NCBI GenBank assembly: GCA_944386385.1
Contig: CALXAV010000006.1
Location: 1-64,000 of the forward strand
Direction of reading: 5' to 3'
From: an uncultured Clostridia bacterium
GTDB lineage: Bacteria; Bacillota; Clostridia; TANB77; CAG-508
DNA: 64,000 bases
Shown here: positions 53,314-62,039 of the stretch, in pieces
Layout of the letters: each line of letters opens with the position of its first letter
Position numbering within the stretch: the stretch's first letter is position 1
Position numbers and translations under genes: made by a program
The notes under the pieces: model-generated
Database searches by the model: none
What the model was told of the DNA's origin: nothing
Seen by the model: the letters and a program-made list of their open reading frames with translations, nothing else

Positions 53314-54756
53314 ATGGATAATTACGATTTGATTGTTATTGGAATGGGGCCGAGTTCAATATTTTTAGCATATGAATTAATAATAAATAAAAAAGCTAAA
53401 AATGTAGTTTTAATAGATGAGGGGAAACCAGTAGAAAGGCGTTATTGTCCAGTAGAGAAAAAGGGCGAATGTATGAAATGCAAGCCGTATTGTAATATAA
53501 CAAGCGGATTCTCAGGGGCTGGAGCTTTTTCTGATGGAAAACTTTCTTTATATAATAAAGAAGACGATGATATTTATGTTGGAGGAAATCTACATAAATA
53601 TATAGGAGTAGAAAAAACAAAACAATTAATTGATTATGCAGATAGTATTTATTTAAAGTTTGGTGCAGATACACATTTAGAGGGAATAGAACATAAAGAA
53701 GAAATTAATAAATTAAAGAAAAAAGCAAAAAAGGAAGATATTGACTTAATAAGCATTCCAATAAGACATTTGGGAACAGAAAAAAGTCATGAAATATATA
53801 AAAAGATTCAAGATTTTTTAGAAGAAAATAATATTAATATGATGTATGAAACAGTAGTAGAAGACTTAATAATTGAGGACAATCAGATAAAGGGAGTAAA
53901 GATAATAGATGCCAATGACCCTAAAGTTGAAAAAGAATTATTTTCTAAGAGAGTAGTCCTAGCTGTTGGAAGAAAAGGTGCAGACTGGTTGTCTAATATG
54001 TGTGAAGCTTATGATATAAAAACAGAACAAGGAATAGTTGATATTGGGATAAGATATGAACTAAAAGATGAAGTGATGAAGGATGTAAATAAATACTTAT
54101 ATGAAGGAAAGTTTATCGGAAGGCCATACCCGTTTAGAGATAAGGTTAGAACATTTTGTCAAAATCCTAGTGGATTTGTTTCAGAAGAAGTTTATGATGA
54201 TGGCTTATCATTAGTAAATGGACATTCATATAAAAACAGGAAAAGTAAAAATACAAATTTAGCAATACTTGTATCGCATAATTTTAAAGATCCTTTTGAT
54301 ACACCAATTGAATATGGTAAAAATATTGCTAAAAACTTAAATGAATTAGGAAATGGAGCGATCCTTGTTCAACGTTTAGGAGATATACAAAGAGGAAAAC
54401 GTACATGGCAAGAAGAATTGAATAAAAATGAAGTTGTTCCAACTTTAAAATCAGCAGTACCTGGCGATATTACTTTTGCAATAGGTTATAGAACAATGAC
54501 AGATATATTGACATTTATAAGTGCTATGGATAAGGTTATAGAAGGATTTGCGGACCCACATAATTTACTATATGCTCCTGAAATAAAATTCTATAGCAAT
54601 AAGGTTTCTATAGATGAAAATTTTGAAACTAGTATTAAAAACTTGTATTGCATAGGAGATGGTGGAGGAATGACAAGAGGACTTATGATGGCATCAGCAG
54701 CCGGAGTACAAATGGCAAGAAATTTAGTAGAATTAGATGAAAAGGGAGGAAATTAA
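53314..54756 (+). CDS. FAD-dependent dehydrogenase (COG2509 family)
   Basis: 480 residues. N-terminal dinucleotide-binding motif LIVIGMGPSSIFLAYEL followed by VVLIDEGKPVERR, a Cys-rich segment (CPVEKKGECMKCKPYC), SGFSGAGAFSDGKLSL, and the C-terminal FAD motif LYCIGDGGGMTRGLMMASAAGVQMARN. This family of uncharacterised FAD oxidoreductases is widespread in Firmicutes. The four clustered Cys residues might bind a metal or be redox-active. RBS AAAGG. Ends 1 nt before the thyA start, so it leads the thyA-folA unit. Confidence 0.85.
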   Translation: MDNYDLIVIGMGPSSIFLAYELIINKKAKNVVLIDEGKPVERRYCPVEKKGECMKCKPYCNITSGFSGAGAFSDGKLSLYNKEDDDIYVGGNLHKYIGVEKTKQLIDYADSIYLKFGADTHLEGIEHKEEINKLKKKAKKEDIDLISIPIRHLGTEKSHEIYKKIQDFLEENNINMMYETVVEDLIIEDNQIKGVKIIDANDPKVEKELFSKRVVLAVGRKGADWLSNMCEAYDIKTEQGIVDIGIRYELKDEVMKDVNKYLYEGKFIGRPYPFRDKVRTFCQNPSGFVSEEVYDDGLSLVNGHSYKNRKSKNTNLAILVSHNFKDPFDTPIEYGKNIAKNLNELGNGAILVQRLGDIQRGKRTWQEELNKNEVVPTLKSAVPGDITFAIGYRTMTDILTFISAMDKVIEGFADPHNLLYAPEIKFYSNKVSIDENFETSIKNLYCIGDGGGMTRGLMMASAAGVQMARNLVELDEKGGN

Positions 54757-54757
54757 G

Positions 54758-55618
54758 ATGACTCAAGCAGATAGGAATTTTATAGATACTTGTAAGGAGA
54801 TTTTAGAACATGGGTATTCTTCAGAAGGAACTCATGTACGTACAAGATGGGAGGATGGAACAGAAGCTAATTATATTTCAATTGTAGGGGTTAGTAATAA
54901 ATATGATGTAGGAAAAGAATTCCCTATGATAACACTTAGAAATAATTCAAAAACAGTATATAAAGCAATTGATGAAATATTATGGATATGGCAAAAAAAG
55001 TCAAATAATGTAAAAGATTTAAACTCACATATTTGGGACCAATGGATTGATGAAAATGGAACTATTGGAAAAGCATATGGTTATCAATTAGGTAAGAAAT
55101 ATCAATTTAAGACTAAAGATGGAATAAAAGAAATGGATCAAGTTGACTATGTACTTTATTTATTAAAAAATGATCCATCTAGTCGTAGAATTATGACTAA
55201 TCTGTTTAATCATGAAGAATTAAAAGATATGAGGTTAGAACCATGTGCATATGGAACACAATGGCTAGTAAAAGAAGGAAAATTACATTTAATATTAAAT
55301 CAACGTTCACAAGATATGTTAACAGCAAACGGATGGAATCTTATGCAATATGCAGCTCTTCAATATATGTTTGCACAGGTTTCAGGTTTAGAAGTTGGAA
55401 CTTTAACACATAATATAGGAGATTGTCATATTTATGATAGACATGTTCCTATGGTGAAGAAGTTAATAGAAGAAGCAAAACCAATGGATGTAACTCCAAA
55501 ACTAATCATCAATAATGAAACTAAAGATTTTTATAGTTTTAAAGTAGAAGATTTTGAAATACAAGGATATGATTATCAGAAAGAGATAAAAATAGGAAAA
55601 ATACCAGTAGCGGAATAG
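54758..55618 (+). CDS. thyA: thymidylate synthase ThyA
   Basis: 286 residues from ATG 54758 (RBS GGGAGGA in the preceding gene). The catalytic Cys163 is in LEPCAYGTQWLV; dUMP-binding NQRSQDMLTANGWNLMQYA and the C-terminal Asp/Tyr region HIYDRHVPMVKK are present. It converts dUMP to dTMP using methylene-THF and yields DHF, which the next gene product recycles. The N-x-W-N-L-M-Q form of the substrate loop is typical for a clostridial subgroup. Confidence 0.95.
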   Translation: MTQADRNFIDTCKEILEHGYSSEGTHVRTRWEDGTEANYISIVGVSNKYDVGKEFPMITLRNNSKTVYKAIDEILWIWQKKSNNVKDLNSHIWDQWIDENGTIGKAYGYQLGKKYQFKTKDGIKEMDQVDYVLYLLKNDPSSRRIMTNLFNHEELKDMRLEPCAYGTQWLVKEGKLHLILNQRSQDMLTANGWNLMQYAALQYMFAQVSGLEVGTLTHNIGDCHIYDRHVPMVKKLIEEAKPMDVTPKLIINNETKDFYSFKVEDFEIQGYDYQKEIKIGKIPVAE

Positions 55619-55629
55619 GAGGAAGATTA

Positions 55630-56121
55630 ATGCTTAGTATAATAGTAGCAAAAGGAAAAAATAATATAATAGGAAAAGATAATAAAATGGTTTGGCATTT
55701 GCCAGAAGATTTAAAACATTTTAAAAATTTAACAACAGGTCACACTATAATTATGGGAAGGAAGACTTTTGAATCTTTAGGAAAACCACTTCCTAATAGA
55801 AAACATATAATATTTAGCCAAAATCCAGATTTTAAAGTAAATGATGAAAATGTAGAAGTAGTTCATTCATTACTTCAAATTCAAGATTTAATAGAAGGAA
55901 AAGAAGAAGCTTTTGTAATAGGTGGAGCAATGATTTATAATTTCCTTATGCCAAATGTAAAGAAAATGTATGTTACAGAGATAGAAAAAGATTTTGAAGG
56001 AGATACATTTTTCCCAATAATAGATAGTGAAGTTTGGAAAGAAACTAGCAGAGAAAAAGGAATAAAAGATGAAGAAAATAACTTAGATTATTATTTTGTA
56101 ACTTATGAGAGAATTAAATAA
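55630..56121 (+). CDS. folA: dihydrofolate reductase
   Basis: 163 residues. SIIVAKGKNNIIGKDNKMVWHLPEDLKHFKNLT contains the substrate-binding loop, HTIIMGRKTFESLGKPLPNR the NADPH site and FVIGGAMIYN the Gly-Gly motif. The acidic active-site residue is the Glu of LPEDLKHF. It follows thyA by 11 nt and closes the thymidylate cycle. RBS AGGAGGA. A terminator follows. Confidence 0.96.
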   Translation: MLSIIVAKGKNNIIGKDNKMVWHLPEDLKHFKNLTTGHTIIMGRKTFESLGKPLPNRKHIIFSQNPDFKVNDENVEVVHSLLQIQDLIEGKEEAFVIGGAMIYNFLMPNVKKMYVTEIEKDFEGDTFFPIIDSEVWKETSREKGIKDEENNLDYYFVTYERIK

Positions 56122-56129
56122 ATAATGTT

Positions 56130-56161
56130 AAAAAATAGGGCTTTTATAGCCTTATTTTTTT
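56130..56161 (+). terminator. terminator after folA
   Basis: AAAAATAGGGC / GCCTTATTTTT stem with a small loop and seven T. Confidence 0.8.
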
Positions 56162-56214
56162 AAATAATAATATAAAAATCTATTTTGGTTAAACTATATT
56201 TTAGGAGGAAAAAT

Positions 56215-57213
56215 ATGTTTAAGCCAAAAGCTATTTATTATGAAAAAAATATTATTAATTATCCATTAGGAAAAGAGTTGATGGAAAAATATAAAGAAGT
56301 TCCGAAATTTGAAATAGAAAATCATAATAATATTGAAGAAATGAGAAAAAAGTCTAATAAAGAATTTATTGATATGAAGAGAAATTTAATAATAGGAGTT
56401 AGAAAAACACATAAATTTGTAGAAAATCATAAAACATCAGATTTTCTAGTTCCATATACTTCATCTGGCTGTACAGCAGCTTGCATGTATTGTTATTTGG
56501 TTTGTAATTATAATAAATGTAGTTATTTGAGATTATTTGTAAATAGAGAGCAAATGTTGGATAAAATAATAAAGACATCTGAGAAATCTGAAAAAGAATT
56601 AACATTTGAAATAGGAAGTAATAGTGACTTGATTTTGGAAAATAGTATTACAAATAATTTGGTGTGGACAATTGAAAATTTTAAGAATTGTAAAAAAGGA
56701 AGATTAACATTTCCAACTAAGTTTGATATGGTAGATGATATTTTAGTTTTAGATCATAAAGGTAAAGTTACTGTTAGAATGAGTGTTAACCCTGACTATA
56801 TTATAAATAGGGTAGAATTTGGAACTTCTAGATTAGATGATAGAATAAATGCTATAAACAAATTGGCTGAAGCGGGATATGAAGTAGGGATTTTAATTGC
56901 ACCAGTAATAATGGTTGAAAATTGGAAAGAATTATATTTAGAATTAATTAAAATATTAGATAGTAAATTATCTAAAAAAGTAAAACAAGATGCTTTTTTT
57001 GAAATAATATTTATGACATATAGTTACGTTCATACTAAAATAAATGAAGAAGCATTTCCAAATGCAATTAATTTGTATAATAAAGATATAATGAGAGGTG
57101 GAGGAAGAGGAAAATATAGATATAAGGAAGAATATAAAAAAGATGGAGAAATTTTCTTAAGAGAGCAAATGAATAAGTATTTTCCGAATAATGATATAGA
57201 ATATATAGTTTAA
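56215..57213 (+). CDS. splB: spore photoproduct lyase (radical SAM DNA repair)
   Basis: 332 residues from ATG 56215 (RBS TTAGGAGG). Radical SAM cluster Cys86, Cys90, Cys93 in GCTAACMYCYLVC, followed by NRVEFGTSRLDDRINAINKLAEAGYEVG and IMRGGGRGKYRYK, as in SPL. SPL splits the spore-specific thymine dimer during germination. In B. subtilis the hydrogen donor Cys141 lies in an E-x-x-C-T/N-S-D motif; here the matching segment is FEIGSNSD with Ser135 in that place. Extra Cys residues near the cluster (CNYNKC) could compensate. Monocistronic. Confidence 0.88.
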   Translation: MFKPKAIYYEKNIINYPLGKELMEKYKEVPKFEIENHNNIEEMRKKSNKEFIDMKRNLIIGVRKTHKFVENHKTSDFLVPYTSSGCTAACMYCYLVCNYNKCSYLRLFVNREQMLDKIIKTSEKSEKELTFEIGSNSDLILENSITNNLVWTIENFKNCKKGRLTFPTKFDMVDDILVLDHKGKVTVRMSVNPDYIINRVEFGTSRLDDRINAINKLAEAGYEVGILIAPVIMVENWKELYLELIKILDSKLSKKVKQDAFFEIIFMTYSYVHTKINEEAFPNAINLYNKDIMRGGGRGKYRYKEEYKKDGEIFLREQMNKYFPNNDIEYIV

Positions 57214-57240
57214 AAAGCACATTTAGTGCTTTTTAAAATT
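57212..57240 (+). terminator. terminator after splB
   Basis: AAAAAGCAC / GTGCTTTTT stem with a 5-nt loop followed by AAAATTTT. Confidence 0.75.
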
Positions 57241-57333
57241 TTGATAATATAGATTTGTGTTTGTAATATTTTTGTCAGTTACAGCTCACAAAAAATTCAG
57301 ATAAGAATATATTTAAAATAACTCAAAAAAGCT

Positions 57334-57361
57334 TTGAAAAAAAGTAAGATTATGGTATAAT
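57334..57361 (+). promoter_or_regulatory. promoter of the ABC exporter operon
   Basis: TTGAAA and TATAAT with 16-nt spacing; the -10 is extended (TGG-TATAAT). Confidence 0.7.
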
Positions 57362-57398
57362 TTTGTATATAAAATACCTTAAATCAGAGGTGATAAAC

Positions 57399-58100
57399 AT
57401 GTCTTATATAGAGTTTAGAAATGTTAATAAAATATATGAAATGGGAGAAATAAAAATAAATGCACTAAATGATACTAATTTTCAAATAGAAAAGGGAGAA
57501 TTAGTAGTAATAGTAGGACCATCAGGAGCTGGAAAAACAACAGCCTTAAATATTTTGGGTGGAATGGATACAGCTACATCAGGAAGAGTAATAGTAGATG
57601 GAAAAGAAGTAACAAAATTAAAAAATAAAGAATTAATAGGGTATAGAAGAGATGATATAGGATTTGTATTTCAATTTTATAATTTAGTTCAAAATTTAAC
57701 GGCAAGGGAAAATGTAGAACTTGCAACTCAAATTTGTAAAAAATCATTAAATCCAGAAAAAGTATTAGAGCAAGTAGGTTTAAAAGATAGAATGAATAAT
57801 TTCCCTTCACAGTTATCAGGAGGAGAACAACAAAGAGTAGCGATAGCTAGAGCAATAGCTAAAAATCCTAAGTTATTATTATGTGATGAACCAACAGGAG
57901 CATTAGACTATAAGACAGGAAAGCAAATATTAAAATTGTTACAAGATACAGCAAGAAAAGAAAATATGACAGTATTAATAATAACTCACAATGGAGCATT
58001 AGCGCCAATGGCAGATAAAGTAATACACTTTAAAAATGGAACAGCAGAAAAAATAGAAGTAAATGAGAATCCAAAGCCAGTAGAAGAAATAGAATGGTAA
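57399..58100 (+). CDS. MacB/LolD-type ABC transporter ATP-binding protein
   Basis: 233 residues from ATG 57399 (RBS AGAGGTGA). Walker [11 protein letters not shown] loop [18 protein letters not shown], signature [15 protein letters not shown], Walker [13 protein letters not shown] and switch His ITHNGALA. Of the mechanotransmission type that pairs with FtsX-like permeases; the partner is the next gene. Substrate may be a peptide, lipopeptide or cell-wall factor. Confidence 0.94.
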   Translation: MSYIEFRNVNKIYEMGEIKINALNDTNFQIEKGELVVIVGPSGAGKTTALNILGGMDTATSGRVIVDGKEVTKLKNKELIGYRRDDIGFVFQFYNLVQNLTARENVELATQICKKSLNPEKVLEQVGLKDRMNNFPSQLSGGEQQRVAIARAIAKNPKLLLCDEPTGALDYKTGKQILKLLQDTARKENMTVLIITHNGALAPMADKVIHFKNGTAEKIEVNENPKPVEEIEW

Positions 58101-58136
58101 CAAGATGTGTCCCTAATTGTATAGGAGGTGAAGCAT

Positions 58137-61100
58137 ATGAAAAAGGCACTTATGAAAGATAGTGTAAAAGAAATAAAAAATACCTATAAAAGATTTTTAT
58201 CAATACTACTTATGGCTTTTTTAGGTGTTGGTTTCTTTGCGGGAATTAGAGCAACTTCACCTGATATGGTTGATACTATAGATAAATATTATGATAATCA
58301 AAATGTATATGATATACAAGTGATGTCTACTTTAGGGTTAACAGATGATGATGTAAATGAAATTTCAAAAATAGAAAATGTTGATAAAGTAATTGGAACT
58401 TATGAAATAGATGGAAAGTTAGAAATTGATAAAGTAGAAGAAATTGTTAAAGTAATGTGCGTAGAAGATATTAATAGGCCAGGATTACTAGAGGGAAAAT
58501 TGCCAGAAAATAGTGATGAGTGTGTTGTAGAGCCTAATTTTTTAACACAAACAGGTAAAAATATAGGTGACACAATAGAGATACAAATAGAAAATATCGA
58601 AAATGATGAAGGCGAGGAACAAGAATATTTAGTTAATAAAGAAATGAAAATTGTTGGAACTGTTGCGAGTCCGCTTTACTTATCAAGAGATAGAGGAAGT
58701 AGTACATTAGGTTCTGGAAAAGTAGATTATTATATATACATAAATAAAGATAATATAAATGCAAAAGATATATATACAAATATATATGTAAAAGTAAAAG
58801 GTGCAAATGAACTTGAGACATCTAGTGATAAATATAAAGAGTTAATTAGTAATACTAAAAGTAAAATAGAAGACATAAAAGATGAAAGAGAAAAGGCTAG
58901 ACAAGATGAATTGATAGATACAGCAACTGCTAAACTAGAAGAAGCAGAAACAGAATTTAATGATAAAAAAGCAGAGGCTGAAGAAGAGATTGCAAATGCT
59001 GAAGCTGAGATAGAAGACGGCAAAAAACAAATAGACGATGGAGAAGCACAAATTACTGAAAATGAGAAAAAAGCAAATGAAGAATTTACAAATGCTGAAA
59101 AACAGATAGAAGATGCAAAAGCAGAGATAAGCAAAAATGAGGAAGCTTTAAATGAACAAGAAACACAAGCAAATGAGCAATTTCAAGCTCTAGAAGAACA
59201 AAAAGTGGGGCTACAAAGTAATTTAGATACAGTAAATAGTGCATTGAATACAGCCAATGAAACATATAATGGAATTCTAGAAGCTCTAAAAAATCCAAAT
59301 TTAGATGCTGGAAGTTTAGAATCCTTACAGGGACAGAAGACAGCTTGCGAGCAACAGATAGCAAAGCTGGAAGCAAGTAAAAGTGCTCTTGTGGCGGGAA
59401 TAACCGAGATAGATAATGGAATTACATCAGGAAGACAAGAAATTGAAAACGGAAAAGCTGCAATAGAGGCAGCTAAAAAAGAAATTGAAGAACAGGAAAG
59501 TACTTATCAAAGCACTAAAAGTTCTACTCTTGCACAAATACAAGATGCAAAAGATGAATTAGAAGCATCAAGAGTGGAATTAGAAAATGGAGAGAAAGAA
59601 TTAAATGAACAAAAAACAGAAGTGCAAAAACAACTAGATGATGCGGAAGCAGAACTAATTGATGCAAGAGACGAAATAGCAAAGATTGAAAAACCGACAT
59701 GGTATGTTTTAGATAGAGAGCAAAATAGTGGTTATGCAAGTTTTATCCAAGATACAGAAAGTATTGAAAATATAGGGCAGGTTTTCCCAATTGTATTTTT
59801 CATAGTTGCAACATTAATATCATTAACATCAATGACAAGAATGGTGGAAGAACAGCGTACACAAATAGGAACATTAAAAGCATTAGGATATAATAAATTC
59901 CAAATTGCTAGTAAATATGTAATGTATGCAAGTTTAGCGTCTGTTATTGGTGGAATACTAGGAATGTGTGTTGGGTTTGTATTACTTCCTAAGATAATAT
60001 GGATGATGTATTCTATGATGTATGAAATAGGAGATATTTCATTAAGTTTTAACTTACAATTTGCAAGCATTGGACTTGGTCTAATATTTATTTGTATTGT
60101 AGGTGCAACTATATATGCGGTTGTAAAAGAATTAAGACAAACACCAGCAATACTTATGAGACCTAAAGCTCCTAAGATAGGAAAAAGAGTTTTATTAGAA
60201 AAAATTCCATTTATTTGGAAAAGACTTAGCTTCTCAAGAAAAGTAACAGTTAGAAATATATTTAGATATAAGAAAAGATTCTTAATGACAATAATAGGAA
60301 TTATGGGTTGTACTGCTTTAATACTTACAGGATTTGGATTAAGAGATTCAATTAGTAGGATAATGCCTGATCAATATGAGCATGTATTTAATTATGATAT
60401 GCAGATAAGTTTAAAAAGCGGATTAGAAGAAAATCAGATTGAAGAATTAAAAAATAATTTAGAACAAAAAGACGAAATAACAAACACTGTTGAAACTTAC
60501 ATGACATCTGAAACTGCAGTAAATAACGGAGTTGAAGAAGATGTTCAAATAATAGTTCCAGAAGATAAAAATTCTTTAGATGGAACAATAGACTTGGCAG
60601 ATATAGAAACGAAAGAAAAGGTAACATTAAATGATAATGAAATTTGTTTAACAGATAAGGCAGCAGAGTTATTAGGTGTAAAAGTAGGAGATACAATTAC
60701 ACTGCAGGATAGTGATGGAAACCAAAAACAAGTTACTATTTCAAATGTTGTAGAAAATTACGTTTATCACTATGTTTATATGTCAAAAGAATTGTATGAA
60801 AACTTATATAATAAACAATATGAGACTAATGTATTACTTGTACAGGATAGTAACTTAACAGAAGAACAAGAAGATAACTTAGCAGAAGAATTAATGGGAT
60901 ATAATGAAATATCATCTGTATCATTAATTTCATCAGCAATAAGAACAATGGATGAAACAATGGAATCTTTAAATTATGTTGTTGTAGTATTAATTGTATC
61001 AGCTGGACTTTTAGCATTTGTAGTTTTATATAATTTATCAAATGTAAATATTAGTGAAAGAATAAGAGAGCTTGCTACAATAAAAGTTTTAGGTTTCTAC

Positions 61101-61370
61101 GATAGAGAAGTTTATGATTATGTAACAAGGGAAACAATACTATTAACATTAATTGGAATTGTACTAGGGTTAGTGGCTGGATATTTCTTAAATTACTATA
61201 TTATAGGAACATGTGAGATAAATATGTTAAGATTTAATAAGACGATAGAGCCACTAAGCTATGTATATTCAGCATTAATAACAATTGCATTTACTTTAAT
61301 TGTTAATTTTGTAACGTATTTTGCTTTAAAGAAAATAGACATGATAGAAAGTTTAAAGAGTGTAGAATGA
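58137..61370 (+). CDS. large FtsX-type ABC permease with extracellular coiled coil
   Basis: 1077 residues from ATG 58137 (RBS AGGAGGTG, 6-nt gap). Layout: TM1 (about 20-40), a small beta domain, then a long coiled coil (about 235-520) rich in Glu, Ala, Lys and Gln. A first FtsX module with three helices (about 550-680) follows, then TM5 (FLMTIIGIMGCTALILTGFG), a second extracellular domain and a second FtsX module (about 940-1075). Similar YhgE/MacB-like giants in Clostridia are poorly characterised; the coiled coil could reach through the wall. Cotranscribed with the ATPase. Confidence 0.88.
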   Translation: MKKALMKDSVKEIKNTYKRFLSILLMAFLGVGFFAGIRATSPDMVDTIDKYYDNQNVYDIQVMSTLGLTDDDVNEISKIENVDKVIGTYEIDGKLEIDKVEEIVKVMCVEDINRPGLLEGKLPENSDECVVEPNFLTQTGKNIGDTIEIQIENIENDEGEEQEYLVNKEMKIVGTVASPLYLSRDRGSSTLGSGKVDYYIYINKDNINAKDIYTNIYVKVKGANELETSSDKYKELISNTKSKIEDIKDEREKARQDELIDTATAKLEEAETEFNDKKAEAEEEIANAEAEIEDGKKQIDDGEAQITENEKKANEEFTNAEKQIEDAKAEISKNEEALNEQETQANEQFQALEEQKVGLQSNLDTVNSALNTANETYNGILEALKNPNLDAGSLESLQGQKTACEQQIAKLEASKSALVAGITEIDNGITSGRQEIENGKAAIEAAKKEIEEQESTYQSTKSSTLAQIQDAKDELEASRVELENGEKELNEQKTEVQKQLDDAEAELIDARDEIAKIEKPTWYVLDREQNSGYASFIQDTESIENIGQVFPIVFFIVATLISLTSMTRMVEEQRTQIGTLKALGYNKFQIASKYVMYASLASVIGGILGMCVGFVLLPKIIWMMYSMMYEIGDISLSFNLQFASIGLGLIFICIVGATIYAVVKELRQTPAILMRPKAPKIGKRVLLEKIPFIWKRLSFSRKVTVRNIFRYKKRFLMTIIGIMGCTALILTGFGLRDSISRIMPDQYEHVFNYDMQISLKSGLEENQIEELKNNLEQKDEITNTVETYMTSETAVNNGVEEDVQIIVPEDKNSLDGTIDLADIETKEKVTLNDNEICLTDKAAELLGVKVGDTITLQDSDGNQKQVTISNVVENYVYHYVYMSKELYENLYNKQYETNVLLVQDSNLTEEQEDNLAEELMGYNEISSVSLISSAIRTMDETMESLNYVVVVLIVSAGLLAFVVLYNLSNVNISERIRELATIKVLGFYDREVYDYVTRETILLTLIGIVLGLVAGYFLNYYIIGTCEINMLRFNKTIEPLSYVYSALITIAFTLIVNFVTYFALKKIDMIESLKSVE

Positions 61371-61379
61371 TACAAAACA

Positions 61380-61445
61380 GGGACGGGGAAAATTTGTCTC
61401 ATTTAATAAAATAATATGAATTTGAGACAAAAAAGGCCCGTCCCC
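61380..61445. repeat. GGGACGGGG/CCCGTCCCC palindromic element between the ABC permease gene and rpsO
   Basis: Outer arms GGGACGGGG (61380-61388) and CCCGTCCCC (61437-61445), inner arms TTTGTCTCA (61393-61401) and TTTGAGACAAA (61421-61431). The inner arms resemble the terminator at 32142-32182 and the outer core resembles the palindrome at 41854. Confidence 0.7.
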
Positions 61446-61476
61446 AAAAGTCTCATAAAAATAATTCCTAAAACAC

Positions 61477-61505
61477 TTGCAATATGTTCAAAAATATAGT
61501 AAAAT
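61477..61505 (+). promoter_or_regulatory. promoter of rpsO
   Basis: TTGCAA and TAAAAT with 17-nt spacing, about 100 nt before the start codon. Confidence 0.55.
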
Positions 61506-61610
61506 AGATATGCTGTAAGGCAAATGTAAGACCTTTTACTTAGTTAAATAGTTTGACACCAACTTTTAACTCAGTTAAAGGAATAAATAAAATAGGAGGT
61601 GTAAAGAAAG

Positions 61611-61877
61611 ATGATGACAAAAGAGTTAAAACAAGAAATTATTAACAAGTATAAAAGAGATGAAAACGATACTGGTTCACCAGAAGTTCAAATAGCTCTT
61701 TTAACAGAAAGAATCAACGAATTAACTGAACACTTAAAAGTTCACAAAAAAGATAACCATTCAAGACGTGGTTTATTAAAAATGGTTGGTAAAAGAAGAA
61801 ATCTATTAAATTACTTAGTTAAAAAAGATATTAATAGATATAGAGACATCGTTGAAAAATTAGGATTAAGAAAATAG
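61611..61877 (+). CDS. rpsO: 30S ribosomal protein S15
   Basis: 88 residues, normal length. Conserved [44 protein letters not shown]. It binds the 16S rRNA central domain and bridges to 23S rRNA. Start at the first of two adjacent ATG codons, 11 nt after GGAGG. The 100-nt leader contains TTTTAACTCAGTTAAAG pairing potential and may host S15 autoregulation, known in other bacteria. Followed by a terminator and pnp, the standard order. Confidence 0.97.
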   Translation: MMTKELKQEIINKYKRDENDTGSPEVQIALLTERINELTEHLKVHKKDNHSRRGLLKMVGKRRNLLNYLVKKDINRYRDIVEKLGLRK

Positions 61878-61885
61878 TTATAAGT

Positions 61886-61921
61886 ATAAAAGCCTATGCT
61901 TAGTTTAGCACGGGCTTTTAT
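61886..61921 (+). terminator. terminator between rpsO and pnp
   Basis: ATAAAAGCC-ATGC / GCAC-GGGCTTTTAT stem with one mismatch and an 8-nt loop. Confidence 0.7.
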
Positions 61922-61939
61922 AGAGAAAATATTTTGTGA

Positions 61940-62017
61940 CCAAGTTGGAATTTGGTAACTTGTATAATGTGTTAATCAAATTAACATATTATAGAGGTTA
62001 CAATTAAACTAACTTGG
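61940..62017 (+). promoter_or_regulatory. structured pnp leader
   Basis: CCAAGTT (61940-61946) can pair with AACTTGG (62011-62017), enclosing a second imperfect stem TATAATGTGTTAAT / ATTAACATATTATA (61963-61993). Such a double-stranded leader could mediate PNPase autoregulation after RNase cleavage, as in other bacteria. The TATAAT at 61963 could alternatively be a -10 element. Confidence 0.45.
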
Positions 62018-62039
62018 CACAAGGAAAGAAGGAGTAAAT

